Of a stretch of DNA of 64,000 nucleotides, positions 32,889-40,712 are shown in pieces. The stretch is from DASRDU01 sp046331565 (lineage in GTDB: Bacteria; Acidobacteriota; Blastocatellia; RBC074), in contig JAXLQP010000001.1 of the NCBI GenBank assembly GCA_046331565.1, positions 1,984,001-2,048,000 on the forward strand, in the 5' to 3' direction. The notes beneath the pieces were generated by a model, which made no database searches, was not told the DNA's origin, and saw only the letters and a list, made by a program, of their open reading frames with translations. The first letter of the stretch is position 1. Every line of letters starts with the position of its first letter. The position numbers were made by a program, and so were the translations under genes.

Positions 32889-33554
32889 CTAAAGCTGAAC
32901 GATCAGATCAGTAATGTAGATGGCGTGAACCTTAGGCTCTTCCACAGCCTTGCGGGTGGCGCTGAGCAGTTCACGCCGCAATGCGGCCTTGCCTTCGGGG
33001 GTGAGAACATCTTCTGAGGTTTTGGTCGTCAGCACGGCCAGGATGGCATTGCGCACCCGCGTCGTAAAAAGCGGGTCGGCCTTCTCCTCCTTGCTTTCAC
33101 CGACGCCGATGCTGAGCGTCAGGCGCAGGTAATAGTTGCCTTCCCTGTCGGCCAGATTGACGATGAAGGGTTGCAGTTCGATGACGTGTTTGACTTCCTT
33201 GTCATTGGGCGGCGTGAACTTGAACGGCTTCTTTTTATCGGCGGCAGGTTCTTCCCCTGCGGCCTCTTCGTCGGTGGCTTCCTCGTCGCTCGCGGTTTCC
33301 TCGTCGGCCTTTCCTGCTTTGGCTGATTTACTTTTCTTTTCTTCTTTGGCGTCTTCTTCCTTCGCGTGTTCTTCCCTGCCGCCTTCGCTGCCTTTGGCGG
33401 CGGCGGCTTTGGCGCGCACGACGAAGAACCAGTAACCGCCGCCACCGAGTGCGGCAATCAGGACGACCGCGCCAATGATGAGCGGCAGTTTCGATTTGGC
33501 TTTCGGCTGATCAGCCGAGGCTTCTGTCTGAGCAGGCGCTGGAGTATCTGCCAT
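32889..33554 (-). CDS. fliL: Flagellar stator-associated protein FliL
   Basis: A 221-residue single-pass protein: cytoplasmic N-terminus, membrane helix (LPLIIGAVVLIAALGGGGYWFFV), a charged Glu/Lys/Ala linker of about 55 residues that is unusually long, and the periplasmic FliL domain (VIELQPFIVNLADREGNYYLRLTL, as motif). FliL rings surround stator units. It opens the operon fliL-N-O-P-Q-R-flhB; a GGGAG site and a sigma-54-type promoter lie upstream. Confidence 0.92.
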   Translation of the reverse strand: MADTPAPAQTEASADQPKAKSKLPLIIGAVVLIAALGGGGYWFFVVRAKAAAAKGSEGGREEHAKEEDAKEEKKSKSAKAGKADEETASDEEATDEEAAGEEPAADKKKPFKFTPPNDKEVKHVIELQPFIVNLADREGNYYLRLTLSIGVGESKEEKADPLFTTRVRNAILAVLTTKTSEDVLTPEGKAALRRELLSATRKAVEEPKVHAIYITDLIVQL

Positions 33555-33592
33555 ACAACTCTCCCAAAGACGTCACTCCGGGGCAGCAATAT

Positions 33593-33608
33593 TGCGAATG
33601 TCGTGCCA
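33593..33608 (-). promoter_or_regulatory. Sigma-54-type (-24/-12) promoter of the fliL operon
   Basis: The minus strand reads TGGCACGACATTCGCA, compared with the consensus TGGCACG-N4-TTGCA. The GG and GC dinucleotides are exactly ten bases apart. The start codon of fliL is 39 bases downstream, leaving room for a short leader with a GGGAG site. Flagellar operons in many bacteria use RpoN. Confidence 0.7.
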
Positions 33609-33651
33609 CGCAGCGACGCAGCATGGTGTGCTGTCAGTTCAATGACTTATG

Positions 33652-33686
33652 TGAAAAAGACCGCGAGTCCGGTCAGGGACTCGCGG
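33652..33686 (-). terminator. Intrinsic terminator after motB
   Basis: Ten-base GC-rich arms 33661-33670 and 33677-33686 form a perfect stem with a six-base loop, and the minus strand continues TCTTTTT. It lies past the motB stop and before the fliL promoter, separating the motAB and fliL transcripts. A second smaller stem (CTGACGG/CCGTCAG near 33702-33720) lies between it and motB. Confidence 0.8.
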
Positions 33687-33810
33687 CTTTGAACGGGCCG
33701 GACTGACGGCTCTCCGTCAGGCTTTTCCGGTTTTCCGGCAGTAGGTGCGAAGCCTGAAATGACGACCTCGCACAAGCTCTGTGTTCAGTGGCGGCTGAAC
33801 AATCCTTTTT

Positions 33811-34893
33811 TCAAGGCTGATGTTTGTTTTCACGACTGCGGCTGGCGCTGGCCGGAATCTCATCCGGCTCGCCCACTGTGATTTTGCCCTCGGTTTTCAA
33901 CCTCGCTCTGGCTTTGCTCTTTTGCGAGGATTCATCACCCGATTTGTCGGCTGATTTTTCACCGGATTTGCCGCCGTTTTTTTCTGCGGTCGGCTTTTCA
34001 TCAGATGCGGCGCTGCCCTTCTTTTCGGGCTGCTCATCGGGCGCGGCTGATTCGGGTTTGCTGTTTTCGCCTTCGGTGGCGGCTTTCTTTTTGTCGTCCT
34101 TCGCGTCCGCGCCTTTGCTTGCCACGCGCAACACGATGATGCTGATGCGACGATTGGCGGCGGCGTAGGCGTCATTCGGAATGAGCGGTTCAGTGTCGGC
34201 ATAACCGACCACGCGGCGAATCTGATCGGGTTTGACGCAGTTCGCTTCGAGCGCGCGGCGCGCCGCGTTGGCGCGGTCAGCCGACAGTTCCCAGTTCGTG
34301 TAATTGTTGCCTCTGGCAAAAGGTCGTTTGTCGGTATGGCCGCCGATGTAAATCGGGTTGGGCAGGTCGCAGATGGTGCGGGCAATTTCGCTCAGAATGG
34401 CCTGCGTCATCGGGTTCAGTTCGGCGCTGCCGCTGGCGAATGAAACCTTGTCGGCCTTGTCCACAATCTGCACCCGCAGGCCTTCGCCGGTCACATCAAC
34501 TCTGACCTGATCCTTGAAGGATGAAAATTCCGGTTTCGTTGAAAACTTGTTCTTGAGCGACATGGCAGCGGCCAGAAACGACTGTTCCTCGTCCACGTCG
34601 CTGAGCGAGGTCTGCTTGCCTTTGCTGGCGGTGCGCGCGCCGGGCAGGATGCCGCCGCGCACGGTATTGAATGCGCCGGGCGAGCGAAAGTAATTGGCGA
34701 TGGCTTCCTTCAGTTTGGTGTCGGCCTGGCTGAGCAGCCACAGCACCAGAAAGAGCGCCATCATCGCCGTCACGAAATCGGCATAAGCCACCTTCCACGC
34801 GCCGCCGTGATGGCCGCCGTGACCGGCCACCTTTTTGATGCGACGGCGTGGCTTTTTCTCCTCGCCTGGTTTTCCCTTTGCTGTTGCTGCCAT
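33811..34893 (-). CDS. motB: Flagellar stator protein MotB
   Basis: A 360-residue stator subunit. The N-terminal helix WKVAYADFVTAMMALFLVLWLLS contains the proton-binding Asp (YADF). The OmpA-like peptidoglycan-binding domain covers about residues 110-255 (GHTDKRPFARGNNYTNWELSADRANAARRAL, as motif; RISIIVLR at its end). The last roughly 105 residues are a Lys/Glu/Ser-rich tail that is not part of the family. No Ser/Thr-type sodium signature was assessed. The terminator at 33652 follows. Confidence 0.93.
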   Translation of the reverse strand: MAATAKGKPGEEKKPRRRIKKVAGHGGHHGGAWKVAYADFVTAMMALFLVLWLLSQADTKLKEAIANYFRSPGAFNTVRGGILPGARTASKGKQTSLSDVDEEQSFLAAAMSLKNKFSTKPEFSSFKDQVRVDVTGEGLRVQIVDKADKVSFASGSAELNPMTQAILSEIARTICDLPNPIYIGGHTDKRPFARGNNYTNWELSADRANAARRALEANCVKPDQIRRVVGYADTEPLIPNDAYAAANRRISIIVLRVASKGADAKDDKKKAATEGENSKPESAAPDEQPEKKGSAASDEKPTAEKNGGKSGEKSADKSGDESSQKSKARARLKTEGKITVGEPDEIPASASRSRENKHQP

Positions 34894-34948
34894 TCCTGAA
34901 TCAAATGTTGCGGTGCGACCGGCTGTCTGACCTGTCGCTGCCTGCGGT

Positions 34949-35011
34949 CACACAACGCGCGTGAGAACGATCATCAGTTGCGGTGATCATTCAACTCACG
35001 CGCGTTGTGTG
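34949..35011. repeat. Inverted repeat, 17-base perfect arms, in motA-motB gap
   Basis: CACACAACGCGCGTGAG (34949-34965) is the perfect complement of 34995-35011. An inner GATCA dyad extends the structure. It shares CGCGCGTGAG with the element at 23828. Confidence 0.85.
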
Positions 35012-35058
35012 CGGACGGGGGAGTTAAATCAAGCCTTGAATGCCTGTGACAGGGCAAG

Positions 35059-35130
35059 TCACCACCGAGGAACACAGAGGGGACACAAAATCTGATCTCC
35101 TCGGTAAACCTCTGTGTCCCTCTGTGGTGA
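35059..35130. repeat. Inverted repeat, CAGAGGAACACAGAGG family
   Basis: Arms 35059-35080 and 35109-35130 pair over 22 bases with two mismatches. It is the second of two hairpins in the 270-base gap between motA and motB. A related copy is at 47684-47780. Confidence 0.8.
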
Positions 35131-35165
35131 ATTTGTTTTCCATTATGGTGCGCCTCGATTTACAG

Positions 35166-36026
35166 CTAACGGGGTTTGATTTCCTTGAGCATTGGTTCAA
35201 GTTCAGTGCCTGACGGACGATCAAAGCTGAAGATCGTCTTGCGTGCAAATTCAACGGCAGTCGCCGGCGCTGCGCCGTTGGCGAAGGCGACCAGCCCGGC
35301 CTTGAGACAGCCGAAATACTTGGATTCATCCATTGCAATGTTTTCGATGTTGGCCGAAATCGGCGCGAGAAATCCGTAAGACGCCAGCAATCCGAGAAAC
35401 GTTCCGACCAGCGCCGAACCGACGTGATGGCCCAGTTCTTCGGGCGGGCCGTCGAGATGCTGCATCGTCACCACGATGCCCAGCACTGCCGCCACGATGC
35501 CGAGTCCGGGCAGCGAATCCGAAACCTTCGTGAGCATTCCCGGCACCAGCGCGCCCTCGGCGTGATGCGTTTCCATTTCGGCTTCCATCATCATTTCAAT
35601 CTCTTCGGGCTGCGCCGCGCCGTTCACAAGCAGCCGCAGCGCATCGCAGAAAAAATCAGCCGCGTGGTGATTGCCGACGAAGACCGGATACTTCGAGAAA
35701 ATCGAAGAGGCATGCGGATCGTTGACATCGGCTTCGAGCGACAGCAGGCCGCCTTTTTTCGCGTTGACGTAAACCTCGTACTGCATCTTGAGCAGTTCGA
35801 CATAGGCGGTCTTGTTGTACGGCGAACCTTTGAGCGCAGACAGAATGCCCGGCGTCAGTTGCATCAGGTTCTTGAGCGGATTGGCGGCAATCAGAGTGCC
35901 GATGGCCGCGCCGAAAATCACAACGAATTCCGAAGGCTGAATCAACGCTCCGAGCGGGCCATTGATCATCAGAAAGCCCCCGATGACGCAGCCCAGCACT
36001 ACAATGATGCCGATAATGACGAACAT
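35166..36026 (-). CDS. motA: Flagellar stator protein MotA
   Basis: A 286-residue protein with four membrane segments. The start MFVIIGIIVVLGCVIGGFL and the C-terminal pair VSDSLPGLGIVAAVLGIVVTM and GSALVGTFLGLLASYGFLAPI carry the conserved Pro and Gly positions of MotA. Together with MotB it makes the ion-conducting stator. The gene pair is unusually widely spaced because two inverted repeats lie between. Confidence 0.96.
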   Translation of the reverse strand: MFVIIGIIVVLGCVIGGFLMINGPLGALIQPSEFVVIFGAAIGTLIAANPLKNLMQLTPGILSALKGSPYNKTAYVELLKMQYEVYVNAKKGGLLSLEADVNDPHASSIFSKYPVFVGNHHAADFFCDALRLLVNGAAQPEEIEMMMEAEMETHHAEGALVPGMLTKVSDSLPGLGIVAAVLGIVVTMQHLDGPPEELGHHVGSALVGTFLGLLASYGFLAPISANIENIAMDESKYFGCLKAGLVAFANGAAPATAVEFARKTIFSFDRPSGTELEPMLKEIKPR

Positions 36027-36479
36027 GCTTTTCGGTCCTGCTCAGTTCCGGTTGGTAAAAAATTCGGCCCGCGTGGTGACAGCTCCCTGCCGTCTGCCGA
36101 AGGCAGTTCGCGCCTCCGGCCTTGAAATAACCAGACACGGGCCTGCGCCCATTGAGCATATCGGCGGCCTCAGTCACGCACTTGAGCGGGAAATCAGTTC
36201 TCAACCAAATGCGGATTGCAGATGGCAGATGGCAGAATCAGAGTGCGATCCTGATTTCAATGGCCTGAAGTCAGGCAGCAGAGAGAGGACGGAACAGACG
36301 GAAATAACGGAACACACTGAAACAGGTCAGGCCTGGTTCAGTCCTTCTTTCGTGTGTTCCGTTATTTCCGTCTGTTCCGTCCTCTCTCTTCCTGTCCCGC
36401 TGATTATTCCGACCAAAGAAAACCGCCAGCATCGAATGCCCTTCGATGCTGGCGGGTGAATGACCGGTTGAAGCAGGCG
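36027..36479. other. Intergenic region between flgE and motA
   Basis: About 450 bases on the path from flgE to motA. It contains the perfect 37-base inverted repeat at 36280-36387. A small GC hairpin (CCAGCATCGAA...TTCGATGCTGG) at about 36427-36453 lies just after the flgE stop on the minus strand and may end that transcript, though no T-run is evident. No sigma-54 site for motA was found. Confidence 0.5.
36280..36387. repeat. Perfect 37-base inverted repeat, GGAACAGACGG family
   Basis: Arms 36280-36316 and 36351-36387 are perfectly complementary over 37 bases, with a 34-base loop. The arm consists of degenerate tandem copies of ACGGAACAGACGGAAATA. This is the most regular member of the family (others at 19843, 42105, 59718). 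Confidence 0.92.
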
Positions 36480-37751
36480 TCAGGCCACCTGCAACAGATC
36501 CTGAAGCGTCTGGCTGATGGCGTTGATGACGCGCGAATTGGCCTGAAAGCTGCGCTGCGCCACAATCAGCTTGGTGAATTCACTGGCGAGATCAACGTTG
36601 CTCTGTTCGAGCGCGCTGCCCACCACATCGCCGCGTCCGCCGCTGCCTGCCGTGCCGATGGACGGCTGACCTGACGAAAGCGTATCGCCGTACAGATTGT
36701 TGCCGAGCCGCTGCAATCCGTTTTCATCGTTGAAGCTGGCAATTGCAATCTGGCCGAGCGGACGCCGCTGACCATTGCTGAAGACAGCTTCGACAATGCC
36801 GGTGCGATCACCCGACATTGAAATGCCGGTCAGATCACCAGCCGCGAATCCGTCCTGATCAATCGAAGCCACACCCGAAGGCGCGGAATAATTGGTGATA
36901 TTCGGCGCGCCGGGCGCACCGGCCACTCCGGGCTGGCGCAGGTTGATGGCCACTGAAGGCAGCGAAGCTCCGTTGAGTTTCGTCTGATCGGGAATGATCG
37001 AAAGTGTGTTCGGCGAAGTCAGCTTGCCGCTCGAATCAAAAGTGAAATTGACCGGCGTCGCTGCCGCCGCGCCGCCATCAGCCGAAGCCTGCGCCGCGTT
37101 GCCATCGAGCGTGGCCACCATATCCCACGAACCGTTGGCCTGCTTCGTGAAGGTCATATCGAGCGTATGCACTGCGCCTTTGGTGTCGTAAACCTGCACC
37201 GGCGCGTGAAAGACCGCCGCTGCCGGATCGCTGGCGTCGAGGTTCAGGCGCAGCGTCGCTTCGGTGGTCACGACCGGCGCGAGCGTTTCACCAAGCGGCA
37301 CCTTGAGCGTCGTAATCGCCGCGCCCGGAGTGATCACGCCGTTAACAGCGGCATAACCCTGCAACTGATAGCCATTCGGCGTGACGATGTAACCGCTGCG
37401 ATCAAGCGTGAAATCACCGGCCCGCGTAAAAGACTGCTTGCCGCCCGGATCGGCCACGACGAAATAACCCTTGCCTTCGATGGCCGCGTTGGTGGGAATG
37501 CCCGTGTCATTGAGCGTGCCCTGATTGAAATTGGTGTGCGTGGCCGCGACGCGCACGCCGTTGCCAACCTGCACCGCGCCTCCGGCGCCGTTGAGCCGCA
37601 CGCCGGTTGAGCTGGTAAAAACGTCAGCGAAAGTAATGTCGCTGCTTTTGAACGCCGTCGTATTCGAGTTGGCGATGTTGTTGCCTGAGACGCTGAGCGA
37701 ATCTGATGAAGCGCGCAGCCCTGATAATGCAGTTCCAAAAGAAAAAGGCAT
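36480..37751 (-). CDS. flgE: Flagellar hook protein FlgE
   Basis: A 423-residue axial protein with the N-terminal rod/hook motif ALSGLRASSDSLSVSGNNIANSNT, a central FlgE domain with KGYFVVADPGGKQSFTRAGDF, and the C-terminal FTKLIVAQRSFQANSRVINAISQTLQDLL coiled segment (motif). It polymerises into the hook, capped by FlgD. A GGAGG site precedes the ATG. flgD lies 76 bases upstream in the transcript. Confidence 0.95.
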   Translation of the reverse strand: MPFSFGTALSGLRASSDSLSVSGNNIANSNTTAFKSSDITFADVFTSSTGVRLNGAGGAVQVGNGVRVAATHTNFNQGTLNDTGIPTNAAIEGKGYFVVADPGGKQSFTRAGDFTLDRSGYIVTPNGYQLQGYAAVNGVITPGAAITTLKVPLGETLAPVVTTEATLRLNLDASDPAAAVFHAPVQVYDTKGAVHTLDMTFTKQANGSWDMVATLDGNAAQASADGGAAAATPVNFTFDSSGKLTSPNTLSIIPDQTKLNGASLPSVAINLRQPGVAGAPGAPNITNYSAPSGVASIDQDGFAAGDLTGISMSGDRTGIVEAVFSNGQRRPLGQIAIASFNDENGLQRLGNNLYGDTLSSGQPSIGTAGSGGRGDVVGSALEQSNVDLASEFTKLIVAQRSFQANSRVINAISQTLQDLLQVA

Positions 37752-37827
37752 TGTTGTCCTCCACAGTGTTGTGCGACACAGCGCCGGGTGAACGCCGCAC
37801 CGCCGTCAGTCAGAATGGGCGCGGGTG

Positions 37828-38076
37828 TTACTTTTTATTGACGAGCTGACCGAGGCGGTCATTGATGCTGACGAGCTGTTCGACCGAATTGAACTGGGCA
37901 AGCTGCGTGACGAAAGCCGCGCCGTCCTGCGGATTGAGCGGATCCTGATTCTTCAACTGCGCGACGAGCAGTTTCAGAAACGTGTCCTTGTCCGCGCCCT
38001 TCTGCGAAGCGGCGAAGGGTGAAGCGGTTTCGGCGCTCGCGGCGGCGCTGTTGTTGCTGATATTGTTGATTGCCAT
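37828..38076 (-). CDS. flgD: Hook-capping protein FlgD, N-terminal part only
   Basis: An 82-residue protein that contains the FlgD core DTFLKLLVAQLKNQDPLNPQDG and QLAQFNSVEQLVSINDRLGQL, then stops. Usual FlgD is about 220 residues with two more beta domains, which are missing. The following 76 bases show no frame that would restore them. The export and capping core is kept, and short FlgD forms are known in some phyla, so it may be functional. A GGAG site precedes the ATG. Confidence 0.88.
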   Translation of the reverse strand: MAINNISNNSAAASAETASPFAASQKGADKDTFLKLLVAQLKNQDPLNPQDGAAFVTQLAQFNSVEQLVSINDRLGQLVNKK

Positions 38077-38135
38077 TGTTTCTCCTTTGTGCTGGCGCGA
38101 CAGGCTGGCCGCCTGGCACGTTCTGGAAAGGGCGT

Positions 38136-40073
38136 TCAGGCCCGCCGACTCAGCAGCCTGTTGTCAGGGCGTGGCTGATTCAGCGTGCGTTCCTGATTAA
38201 CCACTTCATCATCCGCCGGGTCAGCGGTGGCAAAGCGATGGCTGGCGGGTTGATCGTGCAGGCTCTGTTGGGACTGGCCGTGCGCTGAGCCGGTGAATTG
38301 TCCGGGATCGGGTGTGGTGGCTTTGATTTCGAGGCGGTCAACCGGGAGCCCGGCGCGTTCAAGCGTCTGCCGCAAGTCAGTCAGCCCTTCGCGCAGCGCG
38401 TGCCGTGTCATTTCGTGTTCCGCCGTGAATTGCGCGCTGACGCGGCCATCATCATCGCGGGTAATCCTGACTTCCAGGCGTCCGAGGTCTTTCGGATTCA
38501 GGCTCAGGCTGATCGCGCGCGTTTCACGATGCGCCATTCGTTCGGCCACAGTGATGACCTGCCCGGCGGTCTGACTGATGACAGTCGGCGCGTCAACAGC
38601 GACATTTTTTTCAACGCTCTGCGCGGCCCGATTTGTTTGCACCATTACCGGCGGCACCGATTCCGGCGCTGAAAATTCTGTAGCTGATGCAGGCGGCGCG
38701 TCATTGTCTGCCGCGTGAAATTCTGCCACGAGCGGTTTGAGCGCAAGCTTCAGCGACCGTGCGGGCGGCACTGTTTCAATGTTCGATTCATCTGCCTGCA
38801 CAGCATCGCGCCTGCCCTGCGCGGTTGCCGGTCTGGTTTCGCGCGGCTCTCCGGTTCGCACATTGAAACTGATTTTGCCGGGTTCAGTTCTGACCGGAAT
38901 CAGCGGCAGCGCTTCACGACTGATGACGGCGCTGGTCACGGGCGATGCAGTTGTGATTGTCGCGGCTGAAGGCTGTGGCGCCGGTGCGGTCTGTTCAATC
39001 ACGCGGCGAATCAGGCCACTGCGTTCGGCCTGAAATTCAGGCGCAGGCGGCAGCGGGCGCGGCTCAACCGGCGACGGAACTGAGGCTTCACGATCAGCCG
39101 TGAGCTGTTCAGCCGTCTCAGGCGTGTGCTGTTTCTGAATCAGTTGATGATCGTCAATGCTCTGATCCCGATTCAGAATAGTTGTTCGATGAGTTGCCAG
39201 CTTGTCGCTCGTCGGTAAAGGCCCGACTGTCTGAAGCAACGACGAGCTGGCAGCCTGTCGAACTTCACCCTGCGGCATTTGTGAATAAGTTGCAGGCTGA
39301 ATGTTTATGCTCCGGTCAGCAGGCAGTTCAGTTCCAGGGTCAGCGGCATTCAAATCCTGATCAACGTCTGAAGTCACACCCGGCGCGTAAGCAGCAACCC
39401 TTTCCGGTGCAGGCGCTGATTCAATTGCCGTAATCACCGGCTGACTGTCGAATTCAAACGGAAAGGATAATGGCGTGGCGGGCGCGGGCAACTGCGCTTC
39501 AGCGCGGCTCAGAAAAGTCTGCGCCGTAAATTCCGGTTTATTTTCAGCCGTCCGGGGCGCAGGCTCAGGCCGCCATGACTGAGCGGCGGTCATAACTGGT
39601 TGCGAATCGTTTTCGGTTACAGCCTTGTCCGCAGTTACCAGACGAGCCAGGTTGCTCAGCGTAACTGTGCCGGTTTTGACAGTCGGCGCTGGCTGAATTG
39701 CCGCCTGCGGCGCAGCGTCAATGGTGACGGGCTGCTCATTCGCTGGTTTGCGCGTTGCGGCAACGCTGAGTTTATCCGGCAGTGGCGCAGTATTCATCAA
39801 TGTCGGCGCTGCGTTCATCAATTTCGGCGCAGCGTTCATCAATGCTGGGGCAGCATTCACTGGTGGCGCAGCACTGACCGCTGCCACATCCGGCGCGGCA
39901 GTTTCAGGTGGCGCGGCCATTTTATTTTCAGGCATTGGCTGAGCGATCAGCGGCATCCACATTGCCGCGAGCATGGCAGCAAAGCCGTCAGCCTGCGCGT
40001 CGTCAGTCGCCGCTTCACCTGAGCCGGACATCTCCCGATCAGGCAGTGCAGCCATTCCCGAAATATCTGACAT
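38136..40073 (-). CDS. fliK: Flagellar hook-length control protein FliK
   Basis: A 645-residue protein. Most of it is a low-complexity Ala/Pro/Thr-rich ruler region; the C-terminal Flg_hook domain (about residues 525-605) has ISLSLNPKDLGRLEVRI and LRQTLERAGLPVDRLEI. FliK sets hook length and triggers the FlhB switch. The ATG at 40073 is preferred over 40085 because ATGGAG before it supplies a ribosome site. Three 21-base tandem repeats encode LMNAAPx near residue 80. Length variation in this ruler could change hook length. Confidence 0.87.
   Translation of the reverse strand: MSDISGMAALPDREMSGSGEAATDDAQADGFAAMLAAMWMPLIAQPMPENKMAAPPETAAPDVAAVSAAPPVNAAPALMNAAPKLMNAAPTLMNTAPLPDKLSVAATRKPANEQPVTIDAAPQAAIQPAPTVKTGTVTLSNLARLVTADKAVTENDSQPVMTAAQSWRPEPAPRTAENKPEFTAQTFLSRAEAQLPAPATPLSFPFEFDSQPVITAIESAPAPERVAAYAPGVTSDVDQDLNAADPGTELPADRSINIQPATYSQMPQGEVRQAASSSLLQTVGPLPTSDKLATHRTTILNRDQSIDDHQLIQKQHTPETAEQLTADREASVPSPVEPRPLPPAPEFQAERSGLIRRVIEQTAPAPQPSAATITTASPVTSAVISREALPLIPVRTEPGKISFNVRTGEPRETRPATAQGRRDAVQADESNIETVPPARSLKLALKPLVAEFHAADNDAPPASATEFSAPESVPPVMVQTNRAAQSVEKNVAVDAPTVISQTAGQVITVAERMAHRETRAISLSLNPKDLGRLEVRITRDDDGRVSAQFTAEHEMTRHALREGLTDLRQTLERAGLPVDRLEIKATTPDPGQFTGSAHGQSQQSLHDQPASHRFATADPADDEVVNQERTLNQPRPDNRLLSRRA
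39793..39855 (-). repeat. Three tandem 21-base repeats inside fliK
   Basis: Units at 39793, 39814 and 39835 share TTCATCAAT plus a GCGC-rich end, and encode AAPxLMN-type heptapeptides in the ruler region of FliK. Copy-number change keeps the reading frame. Confidence 0.85.
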
Positions 40074-40097
40074 CAGAATCTCCATTCACCGGTTCCT

Positions 40098-40550
40098 TTA
40101 TGACAACCTGTGCCGCGCGGCTCTGAGCGTGGCGATTTCGTCAAGCTGCTCCTGCTCTTCGCGCTCAGCTTCAGCGCGGTATTCAGCAAGCTGCTGATCG
40201 CGCAGTGTGGCGGTCGCTTCAGCGCGGGTAGTGGCGGCAATGACTTTCTGCCTGACCACTTCGCGCTCGCGTTCACGTTCGGCCAGACTTTTCTGCGCTT
40301 CGATGATGCGATCAGCCAGCACGATCAGATAACCGGCGCGCAGCATCGTTTCAGCGTGACTGAGCTGACCTGACAAAAACATCTGCGTGTAAGTATTCAT
40401 CGCGTCTTCGCGCGCCTGTTTTGCCGATTCCACCGTTTCAATCGCCCGTGCCACTTCGCCATTGGCGCGGGCCAGTTCGGCTTCGGCTTCGGCCTGCGCT
40501 CGTTCGCGCAACTGGTGCACGGTTTGGAGTGAAAACCTGAATTTCTTCAT
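40098..40550 (-). CDS. fliJ: Flagellar export chaperone FliJ
   Basis: A 150-residue, almost wholly helical coiled-coil protein starting KKFRFSLQTVHQLRERAQAEAEAEL, the FliJ pattern. FliJ links the FliI ATPase ring to FlhA and recycles chaperones. The ATG at 40550 is used; the longer frame reads into an inverted repeat. It sits between fliI and fliK as usual. Confidence 0.9.
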   Translation of the reverse strand: MKKFRFSLQTVHQLRERAQAEAEAELARANGEVARAIETVESAKQAREDAMNTYTQMFLSGQLSHAETMLRAGYLIVLADRIIEAQKSLAEREREREVVRQKVIAATTRAEATATLRDQQLAEYRAEAEREEQEQLDEIATLRAARHRLS

Positions 40551-40564
40551 GACTGCATTTGTCT

Positions 40565-40705
40565 TTTCACCACGAAGAACACGAAGAAAGACAGGGAGAA
40601 AAGGGGAAGAGCAGAAAAGGGGACAGCAGGGCGACTGACTTCGCCTCTTCACCTTTTCTCCTCTTCTCCTCTTCTTTTTTCATCTTCGTGTTCTTCGTGG
40701 TGAAA
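40565..40705. repeat. Inverted repeat, CACGAAGAACACGAAG family, 23-base perfect arms
   Basis: Arms 40565-40587 and 40683-40705 are perfectly complementary over 23 bases. The inner part holds purine-rich GGAGAAAAGGGG against CCTTTTCTCC tracts, which extend the stem imperfectly and resemble the element at 2179. It fills the fliI-fliJ gap. Confidence 0.88.
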
Positions 40706-40712
40706 CATCCTG

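Noticed and set aside
33690..33790. Possible c-di-GMP (GEMM) riboswitch between motB and fliL
   Set aside because: The region has small stems and a CCGG-rich segment, but the conserved GEMM core sequences are not present on either strand.
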